In this document: positions 34,551 to 45,910 of the stretch, in pieces
Layout: each line of letters starts with the position of its first letter
Numbering within the stretch: position 1 is the stretch's first letter
DNA from: Cornus controversa
Lineage: Eukaryota > Streptophyta > Magnoliopsida > Cornales > Cornaceae
DNA length: 64,000 bases
Assembly: GCA_026545225.1 (NCBI GenBank)
Contig: CM048853.1
Location: forward strand, 42,982,755 to 43,046,754
Reading direction: 5' to 3'
Translations under genes and position numbers: made by a program
Notes under the pieces: generated by a model
Databases searched by the model: none
The model's input: the letters and a program-made list of their open reading frames with translations, nothing else
Told to the model about the DNA's origin: nothing

Positions 34551-34948
34551 TTTGTTACACACACATACACTGTTATATCATCAATTATATATACACACAT
34601 ATACATACACTGTTATAATACCCCAATATGAAGAAATAAATAGCAAGGACAAAATTGTTGAGAGAGAGAGTGAAGATGGGAAGATAGAGAGAGAGTGAAA
34701 TCGTGGAGAGGGAGAGAGAGAGAGAGAGAGTTGTTGAACGAGGAGAGAGAGAGAGCTGTGTTTTGTTTTTAATTTTTTTTATACCATAAGGGTATTTTTG
34801 TCATTTTTTATTTTCGGTATTAAAAAATTAACTTTTTGTCCTTATTTGAACAATTTTGAAATAGTAGGGGGTTAGTTGAATACCAGTGGGTGTTTTTGCA
34901 CATTTTGTATATAACGAGGGTGTTTTATGCACTTAACCCTTATTTATT

Positions 34949-36155
34949 TAACGTTTAAAATTTATAATTTAATTTTGATTATAGAGTTTATGTATATGTA
35001 TGTAATTTATTTTTTTATATAATATTTACAAAGATTTTTAGGGATAGAGAAACTCATTTCATATAAGTTAAACACATAAAAAAAAAGTTATTAAACGAGT
35101 CTTGCCATTATAAGACATGTTTATTGAACGGGTTACACAGGTCGACACGTGTAACACATTTAATAAACGGGTTAGGTTACTATTGAAGGTGATCTCTGAC
35201 ACGATTATTAAATGAGTTAGGTTAGGTTGAGTTGTTTTTAATAAACAAGTGGGGTTAGTGTCGAGAAACTCTTACATGATTATTAAATGAGTTATGTTAG
35301 AGTTGAACTGCTAACAGAATACTCACAGATTGACATATCACGAAAACACGAATTATTACATCTAAGTGCTATGCTTGTTTGAAGATGCCTACAATGCCGG
35401 ACATGTTGTTACTTCTTCAGAAGGTGCTCAACGCGGTAGCCAACAATTTTGGGTGGATGAGTTATATGGGTGTAGGCTAGGATAACATTGTGAATGAAAA
35501 ATTATTTCAACCGTCAAAGGGATTCATAAAAATTTACTCTCCGAACATCTTTCTTATTTAGAATTCCTTTAATAAAATTTCTTCTCGAAAGGTCTTATTA
35601 GCGAAGGACTTTAGATGACTGGAAAATGGACATCCAGATATGATTAAACAACTATCACAAATTGTTTGGAAGAACTAAATTGAATTTGAAACTAAAAAAA
35701 TTAATTCATAATTTATATTGAATTTTCTCTAATTCTAATTTCAAGACACTGATCCAATTTCAAAGGCAACATATTGTCTACCATGTGTTGAGAACCCAAT
35801 TATCACAATATTAGTACTATGGCAGCCAGTAGGAGTTGTTATCGACTATAATGTCCAAATAAATCATAAAAGTACATTATGGCATACTTTACTCTCAATA
35901 TTATTTTTAAGTCTCAAACTTAAATTTGAATTTTAGATTGATTAGATCAAACTTGTACCATTACACCAAATAATGAAGCATTAGCAAATAGTTAGAGAAT
36001 CATAAAAAGAACTAATGTAGAATTAGAGTGCTAATTTTTTGAAAAGAAGGATAAAGATGATAGGAGAACAAATGATTGATATAAATCTATAAATATAAAT
36101 ATGCATAGCCAAATGCAAATACAGTTACTCCAGTTTATGCTTCTATTCCACTTCC
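34949..36155. other. PPR upstream region with a hAT-like repeat fragment
   Basis: About 35080-35370 contains repeated TTATTAAACGAGT, AACGGGTTA and CACGAATTATTA words related to the element at 20379-20808. The rest shows no gene; no promoter element is assigned. Confidence 0.4.
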
Positions 36156-37886
36156 ATGTTGAAGTTGGCTAAGTTGAAGCCTCTTCTTTCTTTTCTTGAA
36201 TTAACATTGAAATCTAAGAGTGCTAATTATTTCCACCAATCACCACAAATATCTTCCTCATCAACCTTTTGTGTCAATCCTCAAAATTCTCGTGCTTTCC
36301 TTCTCAAAAATGAACTCAGAACTGACATTTCAGCTGCAACCAATCTTCTTCTTTCATATTTCACAACAGGGCAATTCTCCTTAGTTCAATCCTTATTCAA
36401 AATTATCTTTGAAAACCATTTTTATTTGCTAAATGACAAGCTTAAAGAACTGTCCAACATTGGACTTCATGACAAAATACTTGACCTTTACTTCATTCTT
36501 CAGCTTTCCAATGCAAAACCTGATCATTTCACATTCCCATATGTGCTCAAGGCCTGTGCTGGTCTCAGTGCTTTCACTGAAGGCAAATTAGTCCATACCC
36601 AGATAACAAAATCCGGGTTTGATCACAATGTTGTCGTCACGAATTCACTGATAGACATGTACTCCAAAGTTGGGTCTTTGAAATCTGCCCGCTATGTTTT
36701 TGATGAAATGCCTAAAAGGAATTTGGTTTCTTGGAATTGCATGCTTTCAGGATATGCATTGAATGGTCTTCCTGAAGATGCATTGGAGCTCTGTAGTTTG
36801 ATGAGATTTGAAGGGATGGGATTGGATAAAGTGACCCTGAAAATTGTTCTTCCTGCTTGTGGTTTATTAGGAGCAATTCATATTGGAGAATCACTTCATG
36901 CTCATGTTATTGTGTTGGGTTCTTCTTCAGACACAACCATATCAACTGCTATCATGGATATGTATGCAAAATGGGGGATGATAGATTCTGCAGAGAGACT
37001 TTTCCATGAAATTCATCATAAAGATGCAGTAACTTGGAATGTGATGATTAGTGGGTATTGCAGAAAAGGGCAGCTAGATATGGTGCTCAATTTCGTCTGC
37101 AAGATGCATACAGAGGGTGTAGAGCCAACTGTTGTTACTATGTCGATTGCCTTCCAAGCTTGTGCTGATTTGCCAAGCTTGCGAATGGGAGGAACCATCC
37201 ATGGTTATATCATGAAGAATGGGTTTAGTTCAGATGTTTCTGTTGAAGCACTTCTGATGAACATGTATTCAAAGTGTGGAAGACTAGATTTAGCTTGTCA
37301 AGTACTTCTTACAGTTACCGAAGAAAGTGTAAATGCGTGGAGTGCCATAATTCAAGGCTTGGGAATGCATGGATATGGAGAAGCTGCTTTGATGAGTTTC
37401 TTCAGGATGTTGAAGAGAGGCATAGATCCTGATAGTGTGTGTTTCCTTCTTGTACTTTCTTCTTGTAGTCACACCGGAATGGTTAGCAAAGGCCACAAAG
37501 TATTTGATTATATGGTTGGACAGTTTGGCATTGAACCAAAGATGGAGCACTTCGTGACTATGGTTGATCTTATTGGGAGGGCAGGGTTCATTGACGAAGC
37601 ATTTCAGTTCATCAGGCAAATGCCTATGGAACCAGACATCAGCGTTTGGGGTGCCTTCTTTGGTGCTTGTAAGATACATGGAAAATTTGACATAGGGAAA
37701 TCAGCAGAGGAGAGTGTGGTTGAATTAGACCCAAAAACAGCAGGTTACTATAAGCTACTATTAAATACTTATGCGAGCAAGGGAAGATGGGATGATGTCC
37801 ACAAGATTAGAAGCCTAATAAGTGAGAGAGGAGTTCAAAGAGTTATAGGATATAGTTCACTTGAAGTTGAAAGGTCAGCTTCATGA
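36156..37886 (+). CDS. PLS-class pentatricopeptide repeat protein with E domain, 576 residues
   Basis: Intronless, intact gene for a PPR protein, a sequence-specific organelle RNA-binding protein. After a basic, serine-rich N-terminus (about residues 1-60) that looks like a mitochondrial or plastid presequence, the PLS repeats run from about residue 105: ..PDHFTFPYVLKACAGLSAFT, GKLVHTQITKSGF, TNSLIDMYSKVGSLKSARYV, FDEMPKRNLVSWNCMLSGYA and so on, with ITKSGF/IMKNGF and DMYSKxG signatures. The C-terminus has E-type motifs (EPDISVWGAFFGACKIHGKF to GYSSLEV) and then stops. There is no DYW deaminase domain, so if it helps C-to-U editing it would need a partner. The target RNA cannot be read here. 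The start ATG is the first in the frame, close after a short AT-rich leader. The gene lies between the arms of a 2.1-kb inverted duplication. Confidence 0.93.
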   Translation: MLKLAKLKPLLSFLELTLKSKSANYFHQSPQISSSSTFCVNPQNSRAFLLKNELRTDISAATNLLLSYFTTGQFSLVQSLFKIIFENHFYLLNDKLKELSNIGLHDKILDLYFILQLSNAKPDHFTFPYVLKACAGLSAFTEGKLVHTQITKSGFDHNVVVTNSLIDMYSKVGSLKSARYVFDEMPKRNLVSWNCMLSGYALNGLPEDALELCSLMRFEGMGLDKVTLKIVLPACGLLGAIHIGESLHAHVIVLGSSSDTTISTAIMDMYAKWGMIDSAERLFHEIHHKDAVTWNVMISGYCRKGQLDMVLNFVCKMHTEGVEPTVVTMSIAFQACADLPSLRMGGTIHGYIMKNGFSSDVSVEALLMNMYSKCGRLDLACQVLLTVTEESVNAWSAIIQGLGMHGYGEAALMSFFRMLKRGIDPDSVCFLLVLSSCSHTGMVSKGHKVFDYMVGQFGIEPKMEHFVTMVDLIGRAGFIDEAFQFIRQMPMEPDISVWGAFFGACKIHGKFDIGKSAEESVVELDPKTAGYYKLLLNTYASKGRWDDVHKIRSLISERGVQRVIGYSSLEVERSAS

Positions 37887-38530
37887 AAATTACGGATATT
37901 TTATGCAAGCAAAATTTCTTGTAAAATGCAACACAAGGCACTTTTGTTAAGGAAATGAAAACAGAAGAGGAGTTTATACCTGCTATTGGATTCCAAAGGC
38001 TTGCCATTCTTGAAATAATGCATACTATGGAATGAGAGAAAAATATTACTGAAATTCATAGTTTTCATACAAGAAAAAGGTAAGAGTAGGTCATTTTCTA
38101 TTTATTCTAGATACAGAATTTGCCAAAAACAGAGATGTGATCTGCTTGGCATCAGCAATACGGGAAATGGAAGCTTTCTGAAAGCATCTTTAGTATCTAC
38201 TTCCCTATAACACCTTACCCATCATTCAACAATTGAATGGTTACTCCTTTTTCCTCACTGTCAACTGATAGTATGGACAGTACTGTGTTTTGTTCAAATT
38301 TGACTATGTAATTGGAAAAAGTAAGAACGAATTGAACAGTTCTACAAAAGGATTTTGGCACCTCCAGTGTAGTAATCTTCCATGCAAGTAGTGAGAACTG
38401 GTAGCCATATCTGGAATTCAGTGGAAAGCCATTTCAGCTTCGCCAAGCCAGCTGGAGACTTGGGCCTTTCTCTATCCACAAAATCTTCAAAACATCTTGG
38501 TAATCGTCAAATGATCAATACAGATATATA
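37887..38530. other. PPR 3' flank, no gene seen
   Basis: Contains ordinary 3'-flank sequence. No repeat boundary was recognised before the right arm begins at 38531. Confidence 0.5.
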
Positions 38531-40606
38531 CCCGATCTGGGGTTCTTTGAGAACTCATCTCTGCCTTACCAAGCAAAGTCATGAAGTCTATACTCTAGCA
38601 ATTGGAGAAAAGGGTGGATTGAGTACAAAAGATGGTTGAATTTCTTGCATCTTTGGATTGCCTTTCCTCTTTTCCTCCTCTCTGACTGTTTCAATAAATA
38701 TTTCACTTCCTTTCCGATAAACACTCCCAGTAAACCTGCCGCTCACAGAATATGCCAACATTTGTTTCTGATTGTCTGTTAATCTTGCAGGTGGCAACCC
38801 TAAGAGAAACAATAGTTCAGAGTACAGTGATAAGCATTCTTAAGCTGGTTCTCAGCAATAAGTGGATGACTTTGGACACCACAGGGATTTTTTTCAACAG
38901 TCAAGGCTTGCTGTAGCAAATGGAGGTCAAAATTTTCCAGAGGACATCAAATCAAGGCTTACTGTAACAGATGGGGCTCAAAATTGTACCGATGACATTG
39001 AGCTCCTTGGATTTGGGGTTGCCGATTCTGAAGAGAGATTAAGTGAGATATCTGATAGTTGTCTTTCAATGGGAACAGAAACTGACGGTTCAATGCACAG
39101 TATTGTGGAGTGTATACTCTTTTCCCCGAAACTGCAAAACAGACAGTGGAGAATGCAGAGGGATTTTTTTACTTTTTATTTGGGTATGTACAGAGCGAAT
39201 AGGAATAGTTAAGACTAGCTACAGATATCCTCCCTTTGCATTTTTAATTCAAAATGTATCTGTTGCAAACTCACTGAAAATTTGCTACTCTCTCCAACAT
39301 ACAGTAGAGTGCTGCTGTTACTGCAGCATGAAAATTGAAAATCCTCCATTCCTATAAAATACTAGATTGTTATTCTCTATTTTATTTGAATCGACTGGAC
39401 TATGAAACTCAAGTTTTCCCCACTCATTTGCGGAATGGCCTAGAGGCCCTCTGTACTCAAGTATGATAATTAAATATGGAACCTACTCGTCAATCCTCCT
39501 TTTTTGGGTTTAATGATCGATCATTTTTCTATTGTATTAGATATTTTGGTGAAAGCTTCTCAGTTTTGACACATGGTGACGAGAAGAAGACTACACACTT
39601 ATGTTTTGCGGTTTTGCATTTATGTGTCTGTATGCTTGTATTTGATTAGGCCCTCTGTACTTAAGTACGATAATTAAATGGATCGCTGCTTGATTTTGCT
39701 GCATGATAAACTGCTATGCTATGATAAAAAAGATCCAAGTCTGTTCTTTTGATTAATAGTTGATTGCAGGCCAAATTTACTGCCAAACTTCCCAAGCCCC
39801 CACAGAAGAAGGTGCAAACGATATCTCAGTTGTCATCAAGCAAGACCTCCTTAAAAATTTCATCAAGTATGTGAAATAAGTAGCTCTTTGAGTTAATCTG
39901 TTTGTTTCTACTTGCAACACATCTTGCATATTTTTTTCTTTCCCTTCTTTTAATGCTTCTCAGATTAATCTGTTTGTTTCTACAATGCTGCTTTTTTTGT
40001 AACTTTGTGTTCTGGCATTCCTTGCCTTTTGCATATATGTGGCCTTCCATTCATAGAATAGACATGTGTTGGAAGAGGTATTTGGAACCTTCATTCTGTA
40101 GTATATATGTGTTTAGACAATGGTGCAATTTCTGTATGATGGGTTTCACAATTTCGTCCACCTTTGTACATCAACAGTGTGTTTTATAGCAGTTTAGCAA
40201 AAGAATTGACTTTGTTGTCGCATCTAAAATGACTCGATCATCTCTGTTAAATAATGCTTGGTTAATTTTATTGCTGAGGAGGCAAAAATATATAGTACTA
40301 AAAACCTGAGGAAGCAATTTATCTTTAGTTGACTACTTAATTTATTCTGTTCAAGCAGTTTCACAGATTACATGACTAAGAATAAACTTTAAGGAGTATA
40401 AATAACTATATATATTAAGTTGTTTTAATCTCTCTGAATGAAATAGAATAAAAACTGAAATGATTTTCGCACTGTGTATAGAAATAGTCCTAGTAAATCT
40501 TTTGCTCACATAATATGCCAACATTTGTTTCAAAGTTGCTTCTTGCTTCCATAATTTATAACCATACATTAACCTACCAACAAAAAAACACTAAAAATAT
40601 TTCAAG
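38531..40606 (-). repeat. Right arm of the 2.1-kb inverted duplication
   Basis: Reverse-complement counterpart of 30741-32893. From 39344 onward it is also the start of tandem unit 1 of the B3 array, so the inverted and tandem duplications overlap by about 1.26 kb. Confidence 0.9.
38791..39874 (+). pseudogene. Kinesin-like (probably KIN-14) tail pseudogene, right-arm copy
   Basis: Exon from 38791 (after CTTGCAG) reads GNPKRNNSSEYSDKHS*AGS then QQ*VDDFGHHRDFFQQSRLA and DIELLGFGVADSEERLSEIS. The last exon, 39770-39874, reads AKFTAKLPKPPQKKVQTISQ.. to TGA. Compared with the left arm it has one extra stop (KHS*, where the left copy keeps E), a lost donor after the first exon and a 1-base deletion in the last exon. 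The shared QQ* stop shows it was already a pseudogene. Confidence 0.6.
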
Positions 40607-40763
40607 ACTATATATTAAACCACTAAATCAATCATATCAACAAAACATATACTCCAATAAAACTATTCAACCCATGACACATTAATAGCTAATAAAATTC
40701 ACCACCTAATTAAAAACCATTCAAATATCTACATGGTTCCCAAGTCATGTTTCATTCAAACAT

Positions 40764-41378
40764 TCAAATATTATTACCAGCTTTGCTGAGAAGACTAAAA
40801 TAGAGTTGTGAACGGTATGGATTCCAGAAAAGGCCAACCTCATCACCCATCTCCAAGTTCCTCCTGCTCTTGAACTCTTTGTTCCAGTTACAAGAAAGTA
40901 AATAGCTGTTTGTCTTCCATCTCTTGAGTGTCAGCTCATGTTTAGTCTTTGTATCAAAGTCGAAAACCGTAACCCTTATGCCATCCACAGTCCCACAATC
41001 TTTTGCTCGATCATTGTCCAACAGAGGGATTACATGTTTGTTCATTGATTCTTTCGGTAACAATAGCCTGCATGAACCATCCACATCACTTTTTGTCAGT
41101 CTCTTCTTGATTTTCCAAAGCTCTTCATCACCCAGCATGAGTCTTGTCATCTTTTCTTCTTCTTCATTAGTATAAAAACATATTTGTGAACTAATCCTCC
41201 TTTCTTTGGGTTTAGGACCCAAACCCAAACAACAATATGGGTCAATCTCAACCATCTTCCTTTTCTTGATAATATTAATAATGGAAGACCGTAACGAAAG
41301 TTCCAGTGAAACTCCACTATTTTCTGTGTCTTTGACTGGAGAGAAAAGACTCGGTGCAATAAAGAACTGTTTCTCCAT
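40764..41378 (-). CDS. B3-domain (DUF313-type) protein, copy 1, 204 residues
   Basis: Intronless gene for a plant B3 DNA-binding-domain protein, presumably a nuclear transcription regulator. The B3 domain spans about residues 88-199: WKIKKRLTKSDVDGSCRLLL, PKESMNKHVIPLL, GIRVTVFDFDTKTKHELTL, KRWKTNSYLLSCNW.KEF, LEMGDEVGLFWNPYRSQLYF. The LTKSDV..SCRLLLPKE and GD.VGLFW blocks are typical of the DUF313 branch. An LxLxL sequence (LELSL, residues 25-29) matches the EAR repression motif, so it may act as a repressor. Residue 43 is V here and I in the other two copies. The start is the only ATG before the conserved N-terminus, with a purine-rich leader upstream on the sense strand. It is intact and may be expressed. 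DNA target unknown. Confidence 0.88.
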   Translation of the reverse strand: MEKQFFIAPSLFSPVKDTENSGVSLELSLRSSIINIIKKRKMVEIDPYCCLGLGPKPKERRISSQICFYTNEEEEKMTRLMLGDEELWKIKKRLTKSDVDGSCRLLLPKESMNKHVIPLLDNDRAKDCGTVDGIRVTVFDFDTKTKHELTLKRWKTNSYLLSCNWNKEFKSRRNLEMGDEVGLFWNPYRSQLYFSLLSKAGNNI

Positions 41379-41831
41379 TTTTTGAAGCAGAAAGAAGAGT
41401 TAAAACAGAGAAGGCGAAAAATATAGGCTGGGTTTGGGTGATGAAAGAGAATGGGAATGGTATGTGAGAGAGTTAGGGTGATGAAAGAGAGAGTGAAGGC
41501 TTCTGTTTTCTTGGAATAAAACTAGTGATCAAGAATATGTATATGTATATATATATATATACACACACATATGTTTCCTAAATGAGTTTGGAGTGGTGTT
41601 CTTGGAATGAGACTACGTGATGAGACTAACGGCAGATTTTCATATCATCAGGTTGGGAAACGTGTACATAAAGATAGATATATATATATATATTGCTCGT
41701 TGTTGTGTTCTTGGAATGAGACTACGGTTTCCTAAATGAATTTGAAGTTAGCTGAGACTACGTGATGAGATCATGAGACTAACGGCAGATCTTCATACCA
41801 TAAGGTTATAGTTTAGGAAACTTGTACATAA

Positions 41832-41837
<6 letters not shown>

Positions 41838-41881
<44 letters not shown>
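41838..41881. repeat. (TA)n microsatellite upstream of B3 copy 1
   Basis: A TA run of about 44 bp. At the matching place copy 2 has only a short ATATATGTATATAT run, so it expanded in unit 1. Confidence 0.85.
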
Positions 41882-41883
<2 letters not shown>

Positions 41884-42517
41884 TAAATGTATATGCTATG
41901 TTTAAACATGTGCATGTGTGTGTATATATATAATGGCACGCGGTTTCCTAATCTTCATGGTTTCAGCTTAGGAATTTAACCCAATCTAATCTGTTGTTGA
42001 AATTGGGCTGCTTACAACCTAGCCCAGCCTGTCAATTAAAAATGAAGGTTTATTCGTAGAAAAGGTAACTTCTGATATGAAATATTAAAAACTTTTTCAT
42101 AAGATTTCAAATTGTAATTATAAATTGAAATTTTGATATATAATGTAATTTTTTTTAGGGTAAACTGCAAAAAAAAAAAAAAAACCCTATACTATTTCAC
42201 TTTTGTCCCTTTAATTTATTTTGTTTTGGGCAAAATATAACAAACGAAAGTTGGTTAAATATCACTGTTTAGACATTGATTTTTCTCATATTTATTGAGA
42301 CAAAATTGCCCCTATAATTTATTTTTATATTTTTTATTAATTAAAAATACATAAAATAATATTTTGATCTACATTAGCTCAAAAGTGAACCCACGTGCTT
42401 GGACCCGTGAGTAGGGTTGGGTCCACCCTTTTTTCAGCCCTGACCAGTCGTCAGAGATAATAAACTTCTTCAATTCCAGCTAGTACAATTAGGGGAGAGT
42501 TTTTATATATCTTCAAT

Positions 42518-43786
42518 GAGTTAAGTTCAGAAAACACCCATGTGGTATGCATATTGTGCGTATTGCCCCCCTCCCGTTCTTAAAACACCCCCAAAGTTTA
42601 ATTTTCGTGTGAATAAGTCCATTCCGTCACTGCACCGTTAACAAAATGATGAATTTACCAAAATGCCCATTCGTAAAAATAAAATAAAATAAAAAGTAAA
42701 GATTTTAGTGAAATGACGAAAAAGGACACACAATAGTAGTTCAGAAACACCCCTGTTATATAGGTTTTGTGCGTTTGCCACCCCTCTAGTTTCAATTGTG
42801 CAGATAACCCCCATAGGTTTGAAAAAAGTGTGCGAGTTGGTACCCTCTGTTAGCTAGCCGTTTGTTTTTGTCCGTTAAGTTGCTCACGTGTTGGGCACGT
42901 GAGTCTTTTAAATTTAAAAGGTCAGAAATACCCTTTTATTTATTGTGTCTTGTTAACTCACTTTGTATATATGTATACACGCGCACAGTCTCTCTGTAAC
43001 CCCACTCTCTCTCTCTAACCACACATTCTCTCTCACCGTTCTTTCTCTCTAATTGCACTCTTTCTCTCATCCGTTCTCTCTCTAACCACACACTCTCTCA
43101 CTATTCTCTCTCTCTAAACTCCACTCTCTCTCACTGCAACGCCAATATTTTCGCAATATACTCATCATTGTTTATGTATATGTGTGTATATATAATTGAT
43201 GATTTAACAGTGTATGTATATACGAAATCTAGGGCCATGATTTGAGGGGGAGAGAGACATGTGGGGCCCACCGATGCTAACTTTTTTGTTTTTAAGTCAA
43301 TATTATATATATACTATTGTGTGTCCTTTTCCGTCATTTCACTAAAATCTTTATTTTTTACTTTATTTTATTTTATTTTTACGGATGGACATTTTGGTAA
43401 ATTCATCATTCCGTTAACGGTGCAGTGATGGAATGGACTTATTTGCACGAAAATTAAACTTTAGGGGTGTTTTAAGAACGGGAGGGGGACAATACGCACA
43501 ATATGCATACCACAGGGGTGTTTTCTAAACTTTATCCTGACAAGGCACAATAAATAAAAGGGTATTTCTGACCTTTTAAATTTAAAAGACTCACGTGCTC
43601 AATACGTGAGCAACTTAACGGACAAAAACAAACGAACTTAACGGACAAAAACAAACGGCTAGCTAACAGAGGGTACCAACTCGCACACTTTTTTCAAATC
43701 TATGGGGGTTATCTGCACAATTGGAACTAGAGGGGTGGTAAACGCACAAAACCTATATAACAGGGGGTGTTTTCTGAACTTAACCC
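42518..43786. mobile_element. MULE-like element with interleaved terminal repeats, in unit 1
   Basis: Flanked by a perfect 10-bp duplication TATCTTCAAT (42508-42517 and 43787-43796). Units 2 and 3 have a single TATCTTCGAT at this spot (about 49336 and 60808), confirming the ends. The outer ends are homologous: GAGTTAAGTTCAGAAAACAC and, on the other strand, GGGTTAAGTTCAGAAAACAC. Inside are two inverted-repeat pairs: A (42518-42735 with 43318-43536) and B (42736-42957 with 43546-43786), in the order A, B, A', B'. The 360-bp core is CT-rich. No transposase. Confidence 0.85.
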
Positions 43787-43866
43787 TATCTTCAATTATT
43801 AAAAATTATAATAATTTCCTAGAGAAAAAGATTACTTTTTCTTAAAGAATAATATGATAAATTGCA

Positions 43867-44120
43867 ATTAACAGTTAAGGGAAGTACATTCTTTATTACC
43901 AAGCACAACCCGACCAACAATAATATTTGAGGTTTTTTTACATTGATCGCACAATATGATTGATTGATTGGAGAGAATATATTTTCGACAATTAACAGTT
44001 GAGGGAAATAAATTCTCTATTACCAAGCACAGCCAGACCAACAATAATATTCGAGGTTTTTTTGACATTGATTGCACAGTATGATTGGAGAGAATATAGA
44101 GAATATATTTCGACAATTGG
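43867..44120. repeat. Two-copy ~115-bp tandem repeat shared by the units
   Basis: TTAACAGTT(A/G)AGGGAA, TCT(T/A)TATTACCAAGCACA, GACCAACAATAATATT, CATTGAT(C/T)GCACA and TATGATTGGAGAG occur twice in a row. The same doublet is seen at about 49418-49640 and 60895-61135, so it existed before the unit was duplicated. Confidence 0.7.
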
Positions 44121-44149
44121 ATTAGAAGTAAAGGGTGCTCACTAGTCAC

Positions 44150-44387
44150 TAGATTACAATATCATGCAACATGTATATATATAAATATAACATTGATTGA
44201 TATATCTAATATACATAGCAATGACTTATATATCCAGCTTATATATATATATATTTAATGATTAAAGTGAAAGAATAAATTTAAATAAGTTAAGAAGGTG
44301 TGGGAATAACTAATCTTACAATGAATGTAAGCTCATTGTCCGGTTATATGTGCCTATATACATATATATATATAGACACACACAAAC

Positions 44388-44433
<46 letters not shown>

Positions 44434-45910
44434 TCGATCTCTGTGATATCAAAATTAAAAGTGAGGAACTCTGGCGACTCGTCAGAGTTAAAAAAGGGTG
44501 GACCAGACTCTATTTGCGGGTCTAAGCATGTTGGTTCACTTTTGGGCTAATCCAGATTAAAATAATATTTTATCTTATGTTGTTAAATTTAATAGGATGA
44601 CTACAACTACAATTAAGCGAGAGTATGAATCAACCCTATACATATATACATAATTTGCAACCCTAACTCATAAAGGATTGCTATCAAGAATGTCCACACT
44701 TATTAAGAAACCTCGTACTAATCCTACTGTAGCTGAAGTGCACCAAACTCTATAGATTTTAGCGATCACAATATATAATATTGAGCTTATCCAGTACCTT
44801 CAAGCATTCCAACCAATCAGATTTTTTGCAAATCAAACTATAATGACTATGCTAGCCAACATATTTTATAAAAATTCTTATATTTTCTTCAAATATATGG
44901 TGAATGGAGGATAGTTTGGGTTAAGAGGCAAATAAAAAGCCTAGCTTGTTGCCTTGCCTATGCTATGCAGAGAAGAAAGACAGTTTGTTTGTTTTTTTTT
45001 TCTTTCATGCTTTTATAGAGGAGAGAGCTTGTATGGATTGTACTACTGTGTGATTTGTTCTAATAAAAGTCTTTCTTGCCATGAATAAAAAAATATTATA
45101 TATATAGAACTCACATTTTAGGTTAATAAAGATCCAACTTTTTTTCATTATATTGATTTGAAGGTAAAAAATCCCATTTTATTCACGACCTAAATCTTCA
45201 AAAGTGACTGAAATAGCCTATATACTAACCACATTTGTGTAAAATAATTCCTCTAAATCTAACAAATTGATTCATCACATATGTTGGATGTGAACTTTTA
45301 CTATTCTTTTATAAAAATACTAAGTTTCAAAATATTTTTTCTCCAAAAATTATGGTTTTAAAAGAAAAAGCAATCATGGTTAGAGCATTCATAATAGAAT
45401 CTAAAAGTAAAATTTGAGTTTACGAATTAGTATTTGATATGTATCGTGACAATGAAAAATCAAAATTCATGAGAAGGAAAAGATAAAATCAACCAGTTTT
45501 TTCAGACCAACTACAAAAACAAATTTATGTAACAACTTGTTGTGAAGTATATGGTACTATTATTTGTCAAGGAAAAAAAAACTAATAATGACAGTGCTAT
45601 CACTGTTATCCTTATTATTCTAACTTTCATGAAGTATTTCTTAATTGCCCACGACACTAAATTTATACATTTGTTTCACCGACACTTCTTTAAACTCATA
45701 ATGATTTAGAGGCCGATTGGACTTGGTTCAAATTTTTTTTTTATGGTGATGTCATGTATGGGGCACACCATCCCACTCACATAAAATTATTCTCGGACTA
45801 ATCTGATTCGGACTCTCTATCATTACTCTTAACGGATTATCACTCGTAGACATCAAATTTATGTGTGAAATGTCTATTATATCTCTAATATTATAGTGAT
45901 ATAAAAATTA
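44150..45910. other. Unit intergenic sequence, no gene seen
   Basis: AT-rich DNA shared with unit 2 (49680-50436 and 56553-57450). A short open stretch around 44890-45070 (..VALPMLCREER.. in the unit 2 copy) has no recognisable domain. A (TG)n run lies at about 44405-44432. A GATTT at about 45051-45055 is the empty site of the unit 2 retrotransposon. Confidence 0.5.

Larger units (their letters stand above)
32953..34939. mobile_element. MULE-like TIR element (copy 2), possible Pack-MULE
   Basis: Ends TGGTTTAGTGCATAAAACACC (left, read across the nested hAT insertion) and GGGTTAAGTGCATAAAACAC (right, other strand). A perfect 9-bp target duplication TTATTTATT lies at 32944-32952 and 34940-34948. 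The interior shares ordered blocks with the element at 3375-6394. Between the arms it carries sequence like a host 5' leader and start codon (about 34165-34500). No transposase is seen. Confidence 0.8.

Noticed and set aside
38588..38812. Minus-strand 74-codon ORF with KQMLAYSVSGRFTGSVYRKG, also at 32613-32837 on the plus strand
   Set aside because: Open in both arms of the inverted duplication, but on the strand opposite to the kinesin tail and without a recognisable domain. A related phrase at 40500 lies in non-coding sequence. Treated as a shadow or repeat.
40924..41175. Plus-strand 83-codon ORF opposite B3 copy 1, repeated at 47807-48058 and 59176-59427
   Set aside because: Conserved among the units only because the B3 gene on the other strand is. 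No features of its own.
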